Shown: positions 1 to 5,319 of the stretch, one piece after another | Layout: the number at the start of each line of letters is the position of its first letter | How positions within the stretch are numbered: position 1 is the stretch's first letter | Made by a program: the position numbers and the translations under genes | IMG/VR virus record: IMGVR_UViG_3300033153_006492 | Location: 1-64,000 of that record | Reading direction: 5' to 3' (one strand) | Source: a virus | Length of the DNA: 64,000 nucleotides | The notes under the pieces: generated by a model | Database searches by the model: none | What the model was told of the DNA's origin: nothing | What the model saw: only the letters and a program-made list of their open reading frames with translations

Positions 1-4
1 AAAT

Positions 5-76
5 GCTCCCGAAGCTTTAATGGTGAAGCAACGGACTTTTAATCCGTAGAATCTGGATCGTTACCAGACGGGAGTA
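5..76 (+). tRNA. tRNA-Lys (UUU)
   Basis: Full cloverleaf. The acceptor GCTCCCG (5-11) pairs with CGGGAGT with one terminal wobble. The anticodon stem ACGGA/TCCGT encloses loop CTTTTAA, giving anticodon TTT. The T loop is unusual, ATCGTTA instead of TTCRANY. CCA is not encoded. Confidence 0.85.
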
Positions 77-82
77 CAAAAT

Positions 83-155
83 GCTTCCCTATCCCAATGG
101 CAGAGGAGTCCGGCTTAGACCCGGTTCAGTCTCGGTTCAAATCCGAGGGGAAGTA
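83..155 (+). tRNA. tRNA, anticodon UAG (Leu?)
   Basis: Acceptor GCTTCCC/GGGAAGT and T arm CTCGG-TTCAAAT-CCGAG are clear. The anticodon loop CTTAGAC gives anticodon TAG, which reads the Leu codon CUA, but the variable loop is short (about 5 nt), unlike normal class II tRNA-Leu. The isotype is therefore uncertain. Confidence 0.65.
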
Positions 156-166
156 CAAAAATTTAT

Positions 167-240
167 AGGTGATTAGTGTAGTTGGCCTACCACGTCGGTC
201 TCCAAAATCGAAAACACGGGTTCGAATCCTGTATCACCTG
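167..240 (+). tRNA. tRNA-Trp (CCA)
   Basis: Acceptor AGGTGAT/ATCACCT is perfect. The anticodon arm TCGGT-CTCCAAA-ATCGA gives anticodon CCA, and the T loop is TTCGAAT. Discriminator G is typical of Trp. Confidence 0.88.
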
Positions 241-242
241 CT

Positions 243-306
243 AACGAGCCGAATGAATAGGATTATCCCTGAATAGATAAAACTCCTATTTGATTATTTG
301 TTCGTT
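243..306 (+). ncRNA. Inter-tRNA structured element, copy 1
   Basis: Not a tRNA. The outer helix AACGAGC (243-249) pairs with GTTCGTT (300-306) over 7 bp, and an inner helix AATAGGA/TCCTATT follows. It shares GAGCCG at the 5' side, TTATC internally and TTTGTTC at the 3' side with the elements at 391-478 and 558-650. Function unknown; it could be a small RNA or a tRNA-precursor processing element. Confidence 0.55.
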
Positions 307-315
307 TTTATAAAT

Positions 316-389
316 ACTCTCGTAGCTCAACTGGATAGAGTTCCTGATTACGAATCAGGCGGTTGAAGGTTCGAATCCTTTCGAGAGTA
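316..389 (+). tRNA. tRNA-Arg (ACG)
   Basis: Acceptor ACTCTCG/CGAGAGT is perfect. The anticodon arm CCTGA-TTACGAA-TCAGG gives anticodon ACG, and the T arm GAAGG-TTCGAAT-CCTTT is nearly perfect. An A34 anticodon would normally need deamination by the host. Confidence 0.9.
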
Positions 390-390
390 C

Positions 391-478
391 AAATGAGCCG
401 AATGGTAATGGTTATCCCCTTACATAGAGATGGCTTACGGGTTGTGCCGGAGTTCCCATTATCAAAATTTGTTCATTT
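391..478 (+). ncRNA. Inter-tRNA structured element, copy 2
   Basis: The outer helix AAATGAGC (391-398) pairs with GTTCATTT (471-478) over 8 bp, and the inner helix GGTAATGG pairs with CCATTATC. A C:G pair of copy 1 is replaced by T:A here, a compensatory change that supports conserved RNA folding. Function unknown. Confidence 0.55.
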
Positions 479-483
479 ATTTT

Positions 484-556
484 GCGTCATTGGTGTTAGT
501 GGCTAGCATTTCAGACTTCCAATCTGACGGGGTCGGTTCGAATCCGACATGATGCT
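484..556 (+). tRNA. tRNA-Gly (UCC)
   Basis: Acceptor GCGTCAT/ATGATGC has one wobble. The anticodon arm TCAGA-CTTCCAA-TCTGA gives anticodon TCC. The T arm GTCGG-TTCGAAT-CCGAC is perfect, and discriminator T fits Gly. Confidence 0.92.
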
Positions 557-557
557 C

Positions 558-650
558 AAATACGAGCCGCTGAGTAAGATTATCGGTTAAAATTGGTTCG
601 AGTCCAATAGTCTCTACGGAGATTATGTTCTTACTCACTATTTGTTCGTT
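558..650 (+). ncRNA. Inter-tRNA structured element, copy 3
   Basis: Outer helix ACGAGC (562-567) with GTTCGT (644-649), and a perfect 9-bp inner helix TGAGTAAGA (571-579) with TCTTACTCA (629-637). Inside is a complete T-arm-like hairpin, ATTGG-TTCGAGT-CCAAT, so the family may be tRNA-derived. No acceptor stem directly follows that hairpin, so it is not an ordinary tRNA. Confidence 0.55.
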
Positions 651-677
651 TTATTTAATTAAAATAAAGGAGAGGTT

Positions 678-842
678 ATGGAAACAAATCTTGTAGATTT
701 AGAACTTGAACTCAATATGGAAACAATGGCTTCATTAATACAAGCGTCAATTGATTCTGGAAAAGATGTTAATACATTAATTGTTGAAGCATTAGAATAC
801 TTTGTAGAGAACGAAAAAATTGAAAAAGATTCATCGAAGTAA
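678..842 (+). CDS. Small hypothetical protein (54 aa)
   Basis: The ATG follows AAAGGAGAGG with good spacing. The product is acidic and looks like a short beta-strand followed by two helices, an outline like ribbon-helix-helix regulators and like the protein at 2578-2805. That similarity is inferred from composition only. It lies between tRNA genes. Confidence 0.6.
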   Translation: METNLVDLELELNMETMASLIQASIDSGKDVNTLIVEALEYFVENEKIEKDSSK

Positions 843-845
843 ATA

Positions 846-919
846 TCCGCGTATAATTCAATGGTAGAAGCCCTGTCTTATATGCAGGTCGCTGAAGGTT
901 CGAATCCTTCTACGCGGAC
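846..919 (+). tRNA. tRNA-Ile (UAU)
   Basis: Acceptor TCCGCGT/ACGCGGA is perfect. The anticodon arm CCTGT-CTTATAT-GCAGG gives anticodon TAT, reading AUA. T arm GAAGG-TTCGAAT-CCTTC is perfect. AUA is a common codon in this AT-rich genome. Confidence 0.88.
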
Positions 920-920
920 T

Positions 921-1114
921 TCTTCTGTCGTTTAATTTGTAAGACACGATGTTTTTAGATCGCCTTTGCTGTTTAATCAGCCGAATCTAAAGAAGAAATA
1001 AGTTAGGCTGTCGTGAAAACTTGAAAGTAATTCGGCCGGTTAAATGTTAATGAAATCAAGTGAATATCGCTGGCAAACCTTATGCGGAAGTTGGTTCAAA
1101 TCCAACTGGAAGGA
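921..1114 (+). tRNA. tRNA-like gene with large insertion
   Basis: The acceptor TCTTCTG (921-927) pairs with TGGAAGG (1107-1113) with wobbles. U8 is present, the D stem is GTTT/AGAC, and the T arm is GTTGG-TTCAAAT-CCAAC (1090-1106). About 139 nt separate the D arm from the T arm instead of about 22. An anticodon-like hairpin CGAT-GTTTTTAG-ATCG (947-962) follows the D arm; alternatively CGATG pairs with TATCG at 1065-1069, leaving an intron-like insertion in the loop. The isotype cannot be assigned. Confidence 0.5.
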
Positions 1115-1165
1115 CAAATTTCATCGACACGTTATTTTGATATGTAGATAACAGCGACACGTTAC

Positions 1166-1238
1166 GGGGCTATGGTAGTAATGGGAACTACGAGAGACTT
1201 GCAATCTTTAGTTCAGGGTTCGAATCCCTGTAGCTCCA
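1166..1238 (+). tRNA. tRNA-Ala (UGC), copy 1
   Basis: Acceptor GGGGCTA/TAGCTCC carries a G:U third pair, the alanine identity element. The anticodon arm AGAGA-CTTGCAA-TCTTT gives anticodon TGC, and the T arm is CAGGG-TTCGAAT-CCCTG. Confidence 0.9.
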
Positions 1239-1252
1239 CAATAAAATTAATT

Positions 1253-1329
1253 GGGGCACGGGACTGCAGTGGGGTGGTCACCTGACTTGCAATCAGGAAA
1301 GCAGCCGGGATCGTTCTTCGGGTGCTCCA
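1253..1329 (+). tRNA. tRNA-Ala (UGC), copy 2
   Basis: Acceptor GGGGCAC/GTGCTCC again has the G3:U70 pair. The anticodon arm CCTGA-CTTGCAA-TCAGG gives TGC. The T loop is ATCGTTC rather than TTCRANY and the D arm is divergent, so it may be a diverging second copy. Confidence 0.78.
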
Positions 1330-1345
1330 CAATTAAGGAGGGTAC

Positions 1346-1558
1346 ATGGAATATAAATGGCGAGGCATGACATATCCAAAAATATTCACTAATAAATTAG
1401 TTCATTTTTTATGGAAACGATATTTGTGTCCACAAGAAAAACATCTGTTTGATGAAGTTGAAAGTGGAATAGGTGGTGGTGATATTGAACATTATCTTCA
1501 TTGTGATGCATGTGGTTTAATGGTTTACATTGATAAGGTGGAGGAAGACGACGAATGA
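1346..1558 (+). CDS. Small Cys/His protein (70 aa)
   Basis: ATG after AAGGAGGG. The C-terminal half has an HxxCDAC group, and an earlier CPQEKH contributes Cys and His, so metal binding is plausible but unproven. The last 4 bases overlap the next gene (ATGA), suggesting translational coupling. Family not recognised. Confidence 0.65.
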   Translation: MEYKWRGMTYPKIFTNKLVHFLWKRYLCPQEKHLFDEVESGIGGGDIEHYLHCDACGLMVYIDKVEEDDE

Positions 1559-1788
1559 GTATAAAAGTAAAAATTAGTATTACTGATATTAGTGTTACTG
1601 ATAATGAAGGTGATATAATAATTGAAGACTTAGAAATAGTAAATACTGGTCATGTGAAAAATGGAGAATTATTATATAGAATAAAGGGTGATAAATACAA
1701 TCACTTAGAAATATATCATAATAGAAAAGAATCTTGGAGTATTTTAATAGAAAAAGTATTAAACAAAATAAATGGCGATATAGCTTAA
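1555..1788 (+). CDS. Hypothetical protein (77 aa)
   Basis: Overlaps the preceding stop by 4 nt. Beta-rich, charged small protein without a recognised motif. Its last five codons, including the stop, overlap the 5' end of the tRNA-Met gene at 1774, so either this protein or that tRNA constrains the shared bases. Confidence 0.6.
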   Translation: MSIKVKISITDISVTDNEGDIIIEDLEIVNTGHVKNGELLYRIKGDKYNHLEIYHNRKESWSILIEKVLNKINGDIA

Positions 1789-1845
1789 CGGCAGAGTGAA
1801 CGGTTCATATCCGTTTAGGTATTGGTTCGAATCCAATTATCGCTA
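1774..1845 (+). tRNA. tRNA-Met (CAU), elongator type
   Basis: Acceptor GGCGATA/TATCGCT, anticodon arm AACGG-TTCATAT-CCGTT with anticodon CAT, and T arm ATTGG-TTCGAAT-CCAAT. The initiator hallmarks seen in the tRNA at 16529 are absent. It could instead be an Ile tRNA whose C34 is lysidylated. Overlaps the 3' end of an ORF. Confidence 0.85.
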
Positions 1846-1862
1846 CAAGAAAGGAAACCAGT

Positions 1863-2054
1863 ATGTTTTATTATGAGTTAGAATACTCAAATGGTGATAT
1901 TGAAAAAGTAAGTTATGAAACTGAAGAGGAAGCCAATTGGGCTTTTCATAATGCTGGTGATCATTTACTTGTAATTACACCAATTGATAAAGATGGAAAC
2001 GAAATTGATAAATATGGGAGTGTAGCTCAGAATAACGGTAGAGCTCAGGGGTGA
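1863..2054 (+). CDS. Small hypothetical protein (63 aa)
   Basis: ATG with an upstream AAAGGAAACC. The first ~48 residues look like a compact alpha/beta protein of the kind common in phage accessory regions. The final 13 codons lie inside the tRNA-Phe gene at 2016, so the C-terminal tail is shaped by tRNA sequence. Confidence 0.5.
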   Translation: MFYYELEYSNGDIEKVSYETEEEANWAFHNAGDHLLVITPIDKDGNEIDKYGSVAQNNGRAQG

Positions 2055-2093
2055 AGTCCCTGGTAGTCGTCGGTTCGATCCCGACTACTCCCA
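2016..2093 (+). tRNA. tRNA-Phe (GAA), copy 1
   Basis: Acceptor GGGAGTG/TACTCCC. The anticodon arm CAGGG-GTGAAGT-CCCTG gives anticodon GAA, and the T arm is GTCGG-TTCGATC-CCGAC. It overlaps the end of the upstream 63-aa ORF. A second Phe tRNA is at 5981. Confidence 0.9.
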
Positions 2094-2105
2094 CAAAACA
2101 AACAA

Positions 2106-2277
2106 GCGATGTAGTGATACGGAAAGTATTCTCATTAATCTGTTGCAACGGATTATGAAAAGGATAATGTTTTGAGATAGCGTTGGGTCGACACGACAAA
2201 ATCATGTTTAATTATTCTGAATGCGATCACGCTCCCGTGCAAGGGAGAAATAGCAGGTTCGACTCCTGGCCGTCGCA
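2106..2277 (+). tRNA. tRNA-like gene with insertion (Cys-like)
   Basis: The 5' strand GCGATG pairs with CGTCGC near the 3' end. An anticodon-like hairpin AATCT-GTTGCAAC-GGATT contains GCA, and the T loop TTCGACT is the form usual in tRNA-Cys. About 97 nt separate these arms. The insert has an 8-bp helix (ATG-TTTTG with CAAAA-T-CAT) and a second hairpin CTCCC-GTGCAA-GGGAG just before the T arm. Cys is a tentative isotype. Confidence 0.45.
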
Positions 2278-2284
2278 ACTAAAT

Positions 2285-2392
2285 GGTGATATAGCTGTAA
2301 AGTCAGAGCTTTAAGCGGATGACGAAATAAGGATAACATCTTATTTTAGGAATAACAGCATGTTTATGTAGGTTCGAGTCCTTCTATCACCG
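2285..2392 (+). tRNA. tRNA-like, isotype unclear
   Basis: Acceptor GGTGATA (2285-2291) pairs perfectly with TATCACC (2385-2391); U8 and a partial D arm follow, and the T loop is TTCGAGT. At 108 nt it is too long for class I, and no standard 5-7-5 anticodon arm forms. A strong hairpin AAATAAG/CTTATTT (2325-2347) occupies the middle. Discriminator G and the length could fit a deviant Ser tRNA. Confidence 0.5.
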
Positions 2393-2397
2393 CCAAT

Positions 2398-2470
2398 GGG
2401 ATTGTCGTCTAATAGAGAAGACGCCACCGATTGCAGGTGGAAACGAAGGATCATATCCCTTCCAATCTCA
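2398..2470 (+). tRNA. tRNA, loop GATTGCA (Gln or Cys?)
   Basis: Acceptor GGGATTG/CAATCTC. The anticodon stem CCACC/GGTGG encloses GATTGCA. Position 33 would be A rather than T; literal positions 34-36 read TTG (Gln), while a shifted loop would give GCA (Cys). The T loop is eight bases. Likely a real but atypical tRNA. Confidence 0.6.
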
Positions 2471-2476
2471 CAAAAT

Positions 2477-2553
2477 GGAGCTGTGGTGTAACTGGTTAGC
2501 ACATCGCCCTGTCACGGCGAAGGCATTTGCGGGTTCGATCCCCGTCAGCTCCG
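2477..2553 (+). tRNA. tRNA-Asp (GUC), copy 1
   Basis: Acceptor GGAGCTG/CAGCTCC is perfect. The anticodon arm TCGCC-CTGTCAC-GGCGA gives anticodon GTC, the T arm is GCGGG-TTCGATC-CCCGT, and discriminator G is the Asp identity base. Confidence 0.93.
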
Positions 2554-2577
2554 CAAAATTTTTCTGGAGGAAACGTC

Positions 2578-2805
2578 ATGTCTGCGACAAAATTAATTGA
2601 AGTGAAAGTTTTAATGGAACAAGAAATGCTTGATAAATTAAATGGATTGGCGTCAATGATAGGAAAGAATCGTGATAAGGCTGTAACAGAAGCTATTAGT
2701 ATAGCACATGATTTAGTAGAAACGACGAAAAAGGAAAAGGGTAAAATTTTATTAGAATATCCTAACCATCGGATTGTAGAATTAACTTTAACTTTTTTGG
2801 AATAA
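2578..2805 (+). CDS. Small ribbon-helix-helix-like protein (75 aa)
   Basis: Start chosen at 2578, directly after TCTGGAGGAAACGTC; an upstream in-frame start would lie inside the tRNA-Asp. A short basic beta segment is followed by two helices (residues ~15-48) resembling CopG/Arc-type regulators. That is a fold guess from sequence pattern, not a recognised family match. Confidence 0.65.
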   Translation: MSATKLIEVKVLMEQEMLDKLNGLASMIGKNRDKAVTEAISIAHDLVETTKKEKGKILLEYPNHRIVELTLTFLE

Positions 2806-2808
2806 AAC

Positions 2809-2837
2809 TTGACAAGTAACATATTATTTCGTATCTT
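2809..2837 (+). promoter_or_regulatory. Early-type promoter TTGACA-N17-TATCTT
   Basis: The -35 TTGACA (2809-2814) and -10 TATCTT (2832-2837) are 17 bp apart and the -10 is followed by TCTG, the same layout as seven other sites in this window. It would drive the small genes starting at 2876. Confidence 0.7.
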
Positions 2838-2875
2838 TCTGTGTTGGTGAAATTAAATAATAGAAGGAAAATGTT

Positions 2876-3031
2876 ATGGCTAATTATCGTAGTAAAAGTG
2901 GTTTTAATGGTAATCGTAGAAATAAAGGTACTAAAAAACTACAGTGGGTTATGAAGAATAAAAAGGACAAAGAACAACAAACGTATTATATAAAAAGACA
3001 AACAATTTCTGGTAATCGTGAGGAAATTTAA
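2876..3031 (+). CDS. Basic hypothetical protein (51 aa)
   Basis: ATG preceded by AGAAGGAAAATGTT and by the promoter at 2809. The 51-aa product is rich in Lys, Arg, Asn and Gln, so it may bind nucleic acid. Its stop abuts the next start. Family not recognised. Confidence 0.6.
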   Translation: MANYRSKSGFNGNRRNKGTKKLQWVMKNKKDKEQQTYYIKRQTISGNREEI

Positions 3032-3331
3032 ATGATAAACTTAACAGAAAAAGAAAATAAGGTTTTGAAATATTTAGTTGCTGAAGGTCTTGAATGTATG
3101 GGCGGAAAGCAACCTACAGATTTAATTGAAGAAAATATGAGTTGGTTTGGAATTAAGGATATTATGTCTTTAGGTTTCAATCGACATCAAGCAGCTGGAC
3201 TAATGAGTAGCTTAAATGAAAAAGAAATGGTAATGGATACTGAAGGTGGAGTACCTGATTTAGATGGTAGAGTAACTTGGATTGTAACAGAAGATGGTAT
3301 TAATATCATTCAAAATTTGAAGGAAATGTAA
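3032..3331 (+). CDS. Winged-helix-like small protein (99 aa)
   Basis: Begins immediately after the preceding stop. The pattern (helix, 'LTEKENKVLKYL', helix near residues 45-60, then a beta-hairpin 'VTWIVTEDG') resembles MarR/winged-helix DNA-binding proteins. A transcription regulator is inferred, without a confident family match. Confidence 0.6.
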   Translation: MINLTEKENKVLKYLVAEGLECMGGKQPTDLIEENMSWFGIKDIMSLGFNRHQAAGLMSSLNEKEMVMDTEGGVPDLDGRVTWIVTEDGINIIQNLKEM

Positions 3332-3487
3332 ATGAGGTTATCTCAATATTTAGACGCAATGATAGTAAAAGAATTTCCTTCTTCGGCTGATTGGAAGACA
3401 AGGTATTCACATATTTCGAATACAGAAGAACTTAAATCCAATCGTCGTAAGTTAAAAATGTATAAAGATACGACTAAGAAAAAATAA
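3332..3487 (+). CDS. Basic hypothetical protein (51 aa)
   Basis: Its ATG follows the previous stop by zero bases, so it is probably translated by re-initiation. Lys/Arg-rich C-terminus; no recognised domain. Ends just before the tRNA-Tyr at 3490. Confidence 0.55.
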   Translation: MRLSQYLDAMIVKEFPSSADWKTRYSHISNTEELKSNRRKLKMYKDTTKKK

Positions 3488-3489
3488 TT

Positions 3490-3574
3490 GGTACGGTGGG
3501 AGAGTGGTTAAATCCAGGGGTCTGTAAAACCTCCGCCTTTTCAGGCTACGTTGGTTCAAATCCAACCTGTACCA
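3490..3574 (+). tRNA. tRNA-Tyr (GUA), copy 1
   Basis: Class II. Acceptor GGTACGG/CTGTACC, anticodon arm GGGGT-CTGTAAA-ACCTC with anticodon GTA, long variable arm, and T arm GTTGG-TTCAAAT-CCAAC. Discriminator A fits Tyr. Confidence 0.9.
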
Positions 3575-3587
3575 CAAAGGTTCAAAT

Positions 3588-3659
3588 AAGGAAGTAGTAT
3601 AAGTAGTACGGTAGAAGCCGAGTCGATGACAGGTATAGGTTCAAATCCTATCTTCCTTA
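3588..3659 (+). tRNA. tRNA-like, no recognisable anticodon arm
   Basis: Acceptor AAGGAAG/CTTCCTT and T arm ATAGG-TTCAAAT-CCTAT are perfect and U8 is present. A short D stem GTAT/GTAC can form, but no 5-7-5 anticodon arm appears in the 25 nt between D and T arms. Either a degenerate tRNA or a tRNA-derived small RNA. Confidence 0.5.
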
Positions 3660-3696
3660 CTATAACAAAATGTTCTTTGACAATATAAATTTTTAT

Positions 3697-3782
3697 GGGG
3701 TGATGACTGAATTGGCTAAGGTACGCGGCTGTAACCCGTTAGTCTCGCTGGACGAGTCAAGGTTCGAATCCTTGTCGCCCCA
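3697..3782 (+). tRNA. tRNA-Tyr (GUA), copy 2
   Basis: Class II, acceptor GGGGTGA/TCGCCCC. The anticodon loop CTGTAAC with stem CGCGG/CCGTT (one mismatch) gives GTA. A long variable arm TCTCG...CGAG and T arm CAAGG-TTCGAAT-CCTTG follow. Confidence 0.82.
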
Positions 3783-3862
3783 CTTTTTGTTTTCACTTGG
3801 GTTTGTTTAGAAAAATCAAACCTCTGCACATCGGTACTTATTAGAAATAATAAGGCCGATAT

Positions 3863-3934
3863 GGGGCTGTAGCTTAATGGTAGAGCGTCTCCCTGTCGAG
3901 GAGGAAGGTGTCGGTTCAAGTCCGATGGGTCTCG
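3863..3934 (+). tRNA. tRNA-Asp (GUC), copy 2
   Basis: The anticodon arm TCTCC-CTGTCGA-GGAGG gives GTC, and the T arm is GTCGG-TTCAAGT-CCGAT. The acceptor GGGGCT/GGTCTC relies on three G:U pairs, weaker than copy 1. Discriminator G is retained. Confidence 0.75.
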
Positions 3935-3961
3935 CAATATGTTGTAACTAAACAATTTTAT

Positions 3962-4040
3962 GGGTCTGTAGCAAATTACTGGCTTTGCAACTGGCTTTTA
4001 ACCAGTATAAATGTAGGTTCAATTCCTATCAGGCCCACCA
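3962..4040 (+). tRNA. tRNA-Lys (UUU), copy 2
   Basis: Acceptor GGGTCTG/CAGGCCC, anticodon arm ACTGG-CTTTTAA-CCAGT with anticodon TTT, T arm GTAGG-TTCAATT-CCTAT. The bases after discriminator A read CCA (4038-4040), which most tRNAs in this window lack. Confidence 0.88.
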
Positions 4041-4059
4041 TAAAAAAAAAGAAGTATAT

Positions 4060-4130
4060 TGGCCTGTGGTGTAATGGAAGCACACCGCCCTTTGAAGGCG
4101 TTAGACATGGTTCGAGTCCATGCAGGCTAG
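4060..4130 (+). tRNA. tRNA-Gln (UUG)
   Basis: The acceptor TGGCCTG/CAGGCTA has U1:A72 and discriminator G, the Gln identity pattern. Anticodon loop CTTTGAA gives TTG. T arm CATGG-TTCGAGT-CCATG is perfect. Confidence 0.88.
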
Positions 4131-4142
4131 CAAATGAAAAAT

Positions 4143-4217
4143 TAGCCGATGGTGAAGTGGTTTAACACGCCGGGCTCTGAACCCGGTATTTCGTTGGTTC
4201 GAATCCAACTCGGCTGG
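4143..4217 (+). tRNA. tRNA-Gln (CUG)
   Basis: Acceptor TAGCCGA/TCGGCTG with U8, anticodon arm CCGGG-CTCTGAA-CCCGG with anticodon CTG, T arm GTTGG-TTCGAAT-CCAAC, discriminator G. Forms a Gln pair with the tRNA at 4060. Confidence 0.9.
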
Positions 4218-4465
4218 CTTTATGGTGGTGTAATATCATATGTAAGTAATTTGATGAATTCTTGAGGGAACGCTTGATGAAAAATGATGAAAACATATGA
4301 CAACAACACATTGCCCGTGAAGGGGTAACGCTACAAGTGTAAATCTTGTCCATAATCCATATAAGCGATATGTGCAGGTAGTTACCGTATGAATAACGTT
4401 TAACATATGGATAAATTTACTATACAAATAAACTGGCATCCCTTGATCAGGGTCGTCGCTTTTTA
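4218..4465 (+). ncRNA. Structured tRNA-like noncoding region
   Basis: No credible ORF. It contains a D-arm-like hairpin CGT/ACG with GGGGTA in its loop (4316-4330), a perfect anticodon-like arm ACAAG-TGTAAAT-CTTGT (4333-4349) and a variable-arm-like hairpin CATAT/ATATG (4358-4372), but no T arm or acceptor stem. A 5' helix CATATGT/ACATATG encloses about 50 nt. Possibly a rearranged tRNA or part of a larger RNA. Confidence 0.4.
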
Positions 4466-4486
4466 CTTAAAATGAAAGGTTATGTT

Positions 4487-4654
4487 ATGATGGGTCACAA
4501 AGGTCACATAAAGACTATTGATGAAGATGATGCCTTAACTCGTGTATGTCGTTTGGATTTGTATAAACCAGGACAACGTAAGGCTTATAAACAGGCTTAT
4601 AATCGTCGTATTCGTCGACAAATGAAACAAAAAGATTATGACTCAATGTCGTAA
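4487..4654 (+). CDS. Basic hypothetical protein (55 aa)
   Basis: Start chosen at 4487 because the spacing 'AAAGGTTATGTT-ATG' matches the gene at 8150; an in-frame ATG at 4472 precedes the ribosome binding site. The C-terminal half is Arg/Lys/Gln-rich and helical, suggesting RNA or DNA binding. Family unknown. Confidence 0.6.
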   Translation: MMGHKGHIKTIDEDDALTRVCRLDLYKPGQRKAYKQAYNRRIRRQMKQKDYDSMS

Positions 4655-4660
4655 TTAAAT

Positions 4661-4733
4661 TCCAGCATAGCTCAGTTGGTAGAGCAGGTGACTGTTAATC
4701 ACTTTGTCGTAGGTTCAAGTCCTACTGCTGGAG
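4661..4733 (+). tRNA. tRNA-Asn (GUU), copy 1
   Basis: Acceptor TCCAGCA/TGCTGGA is perfect, D arm GCTCAGTTGGTAGAGC is canonical, the anticodon arm GGTGA-CTGTTAA-TCACT gives GTT, T arm GTAGG-TTCAAGT-CCTAC, discriminator G. Confidence 0.93.
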
Positions 4734-4745
4734 CAAACAACAAAT

Positions 4746-4936
4746 ACCGATATAGCTCAGTTGGTAGAGCGCCACCGCGAAAGGTGGATTCACGAAGTAT
4801 TATGATGTTCCTGCAGGGATTGATTGATGATTAGTGATAGAGGATTTAATCCTGAACACATAATAATTGTACAATAAAAATGTTAGTATGGAGATAAAAA
4901 TCTGAAGAGTCGTAGGTTCAAGTCCTGCTGTCGGTA
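4746..4936 (+). tRNA. tRNA-like gene with 124-nt insertion
   Basis: Acceptor ACCGATA (4746-4752) pairs with TGTCGGT (4929-4935). U8, a canonical D arm and the anticodon stem CCACC/GGTGG follow, with a six-base loop GCGAAA lacking U33. The T arm GTAGG-TTCAAGT-CCTGC is at 4912-4928. Between them (4788-4911) lies an insert closed by an 11-bp bulged helix (4799-4810 with 4854-4864). Isotype uncertain (GAA or CGA). Confidence 0.55.
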
Positions 4937-5044
4937 CTATACAATGAAAGCATAATTATATATGACCCGATGCCTTATCCGGGTGGAAGATTAATCATTC
5001 TGAGTAAGATGCATACGAAAGGAAATGGTAGATAAGGTAGATAT

Positions 5045-5118
5045 TCATGGGTAGTATTAATGGTTAAAACGTCGGTCTGTTAAACCGAGAGATCTCAGTT
5101 CGAATCTGAGCCCATGAG
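5045..5118 (+). tRNA. tRNA-Asn (GUU), copy 2
   Basis: Acceptor TCATGGG/CCCATGA is perfect, U8 present, the anticodon arm TCGGT-CTGTTAA-ACCGA gives GTT, T stem CTCAG/CTGAG, discriminator G. The region 4938-5044 just upstream has a hairpin ACCCG/CGGGT but no clear gene. Confidence 0.9.
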
Positions 5119-5130
5119 CAAAAAATAAAT

Positions 5131-5202
5131 GGTCGCGTAACTCAATGGTAGATTATCCGTCTGATACGCGGAAGGTTGTTGGTTCGACTCCAACCGCGAC
5201 TA
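5131..5202 (+). tRNA. tRNA-Ile (GAU)
   Basis: Acceptor GGTCGCG/CGCGACT, anticodon arm TCCGT-CTGATAC-GCGGA with anticodon GAT, T arm GTTGG-TTCGACT-CCAAC, discriminator A. Confidence 0.9.
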
Positions 5203-5225
5203 CAAAAAGAAATATGTCAATATAT

Positions 5226-5300
5226 GGCGAGAAAAACGAATGGTGAGTGAGCGGTGTTACATACCGCGTGTCCTCGGTTCGAATCCGAGTCTCGCTACCA
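5226..5300 (+). tRNA. tRNA-Val (UAC)
   Basis: Acceptor GGCGAGA/TCTCGCT, anticodon arm GCGGT-GTTACAT-ACCGC with anticodon TAC, T arm CTCGG-TTCGAAT-CCGAG. A CCA triplet (5298-5300) follows discriminator A. Confidence 0.9.
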
Positions 5301-5319
5301 ATTTTTAAGGAGCATCTAT

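Noticed and set aside
1975-4353. Minus-strand ORFs in the tRNA island (for example 1975-2205, 2496-2822, 3716-3955, 4162-4353)
   Set aside because: They are antisense readings of tRNA T arms (GVEPTT- or GFEPTK-like peptides) without ribosome binding sites, a well-known artefact.
6-5300. Group I introns in the interrupted tRNAs
   Set aside because: Inserts of 97-139 nt are shorter than typical group I introns and no conserved core segments were seen.
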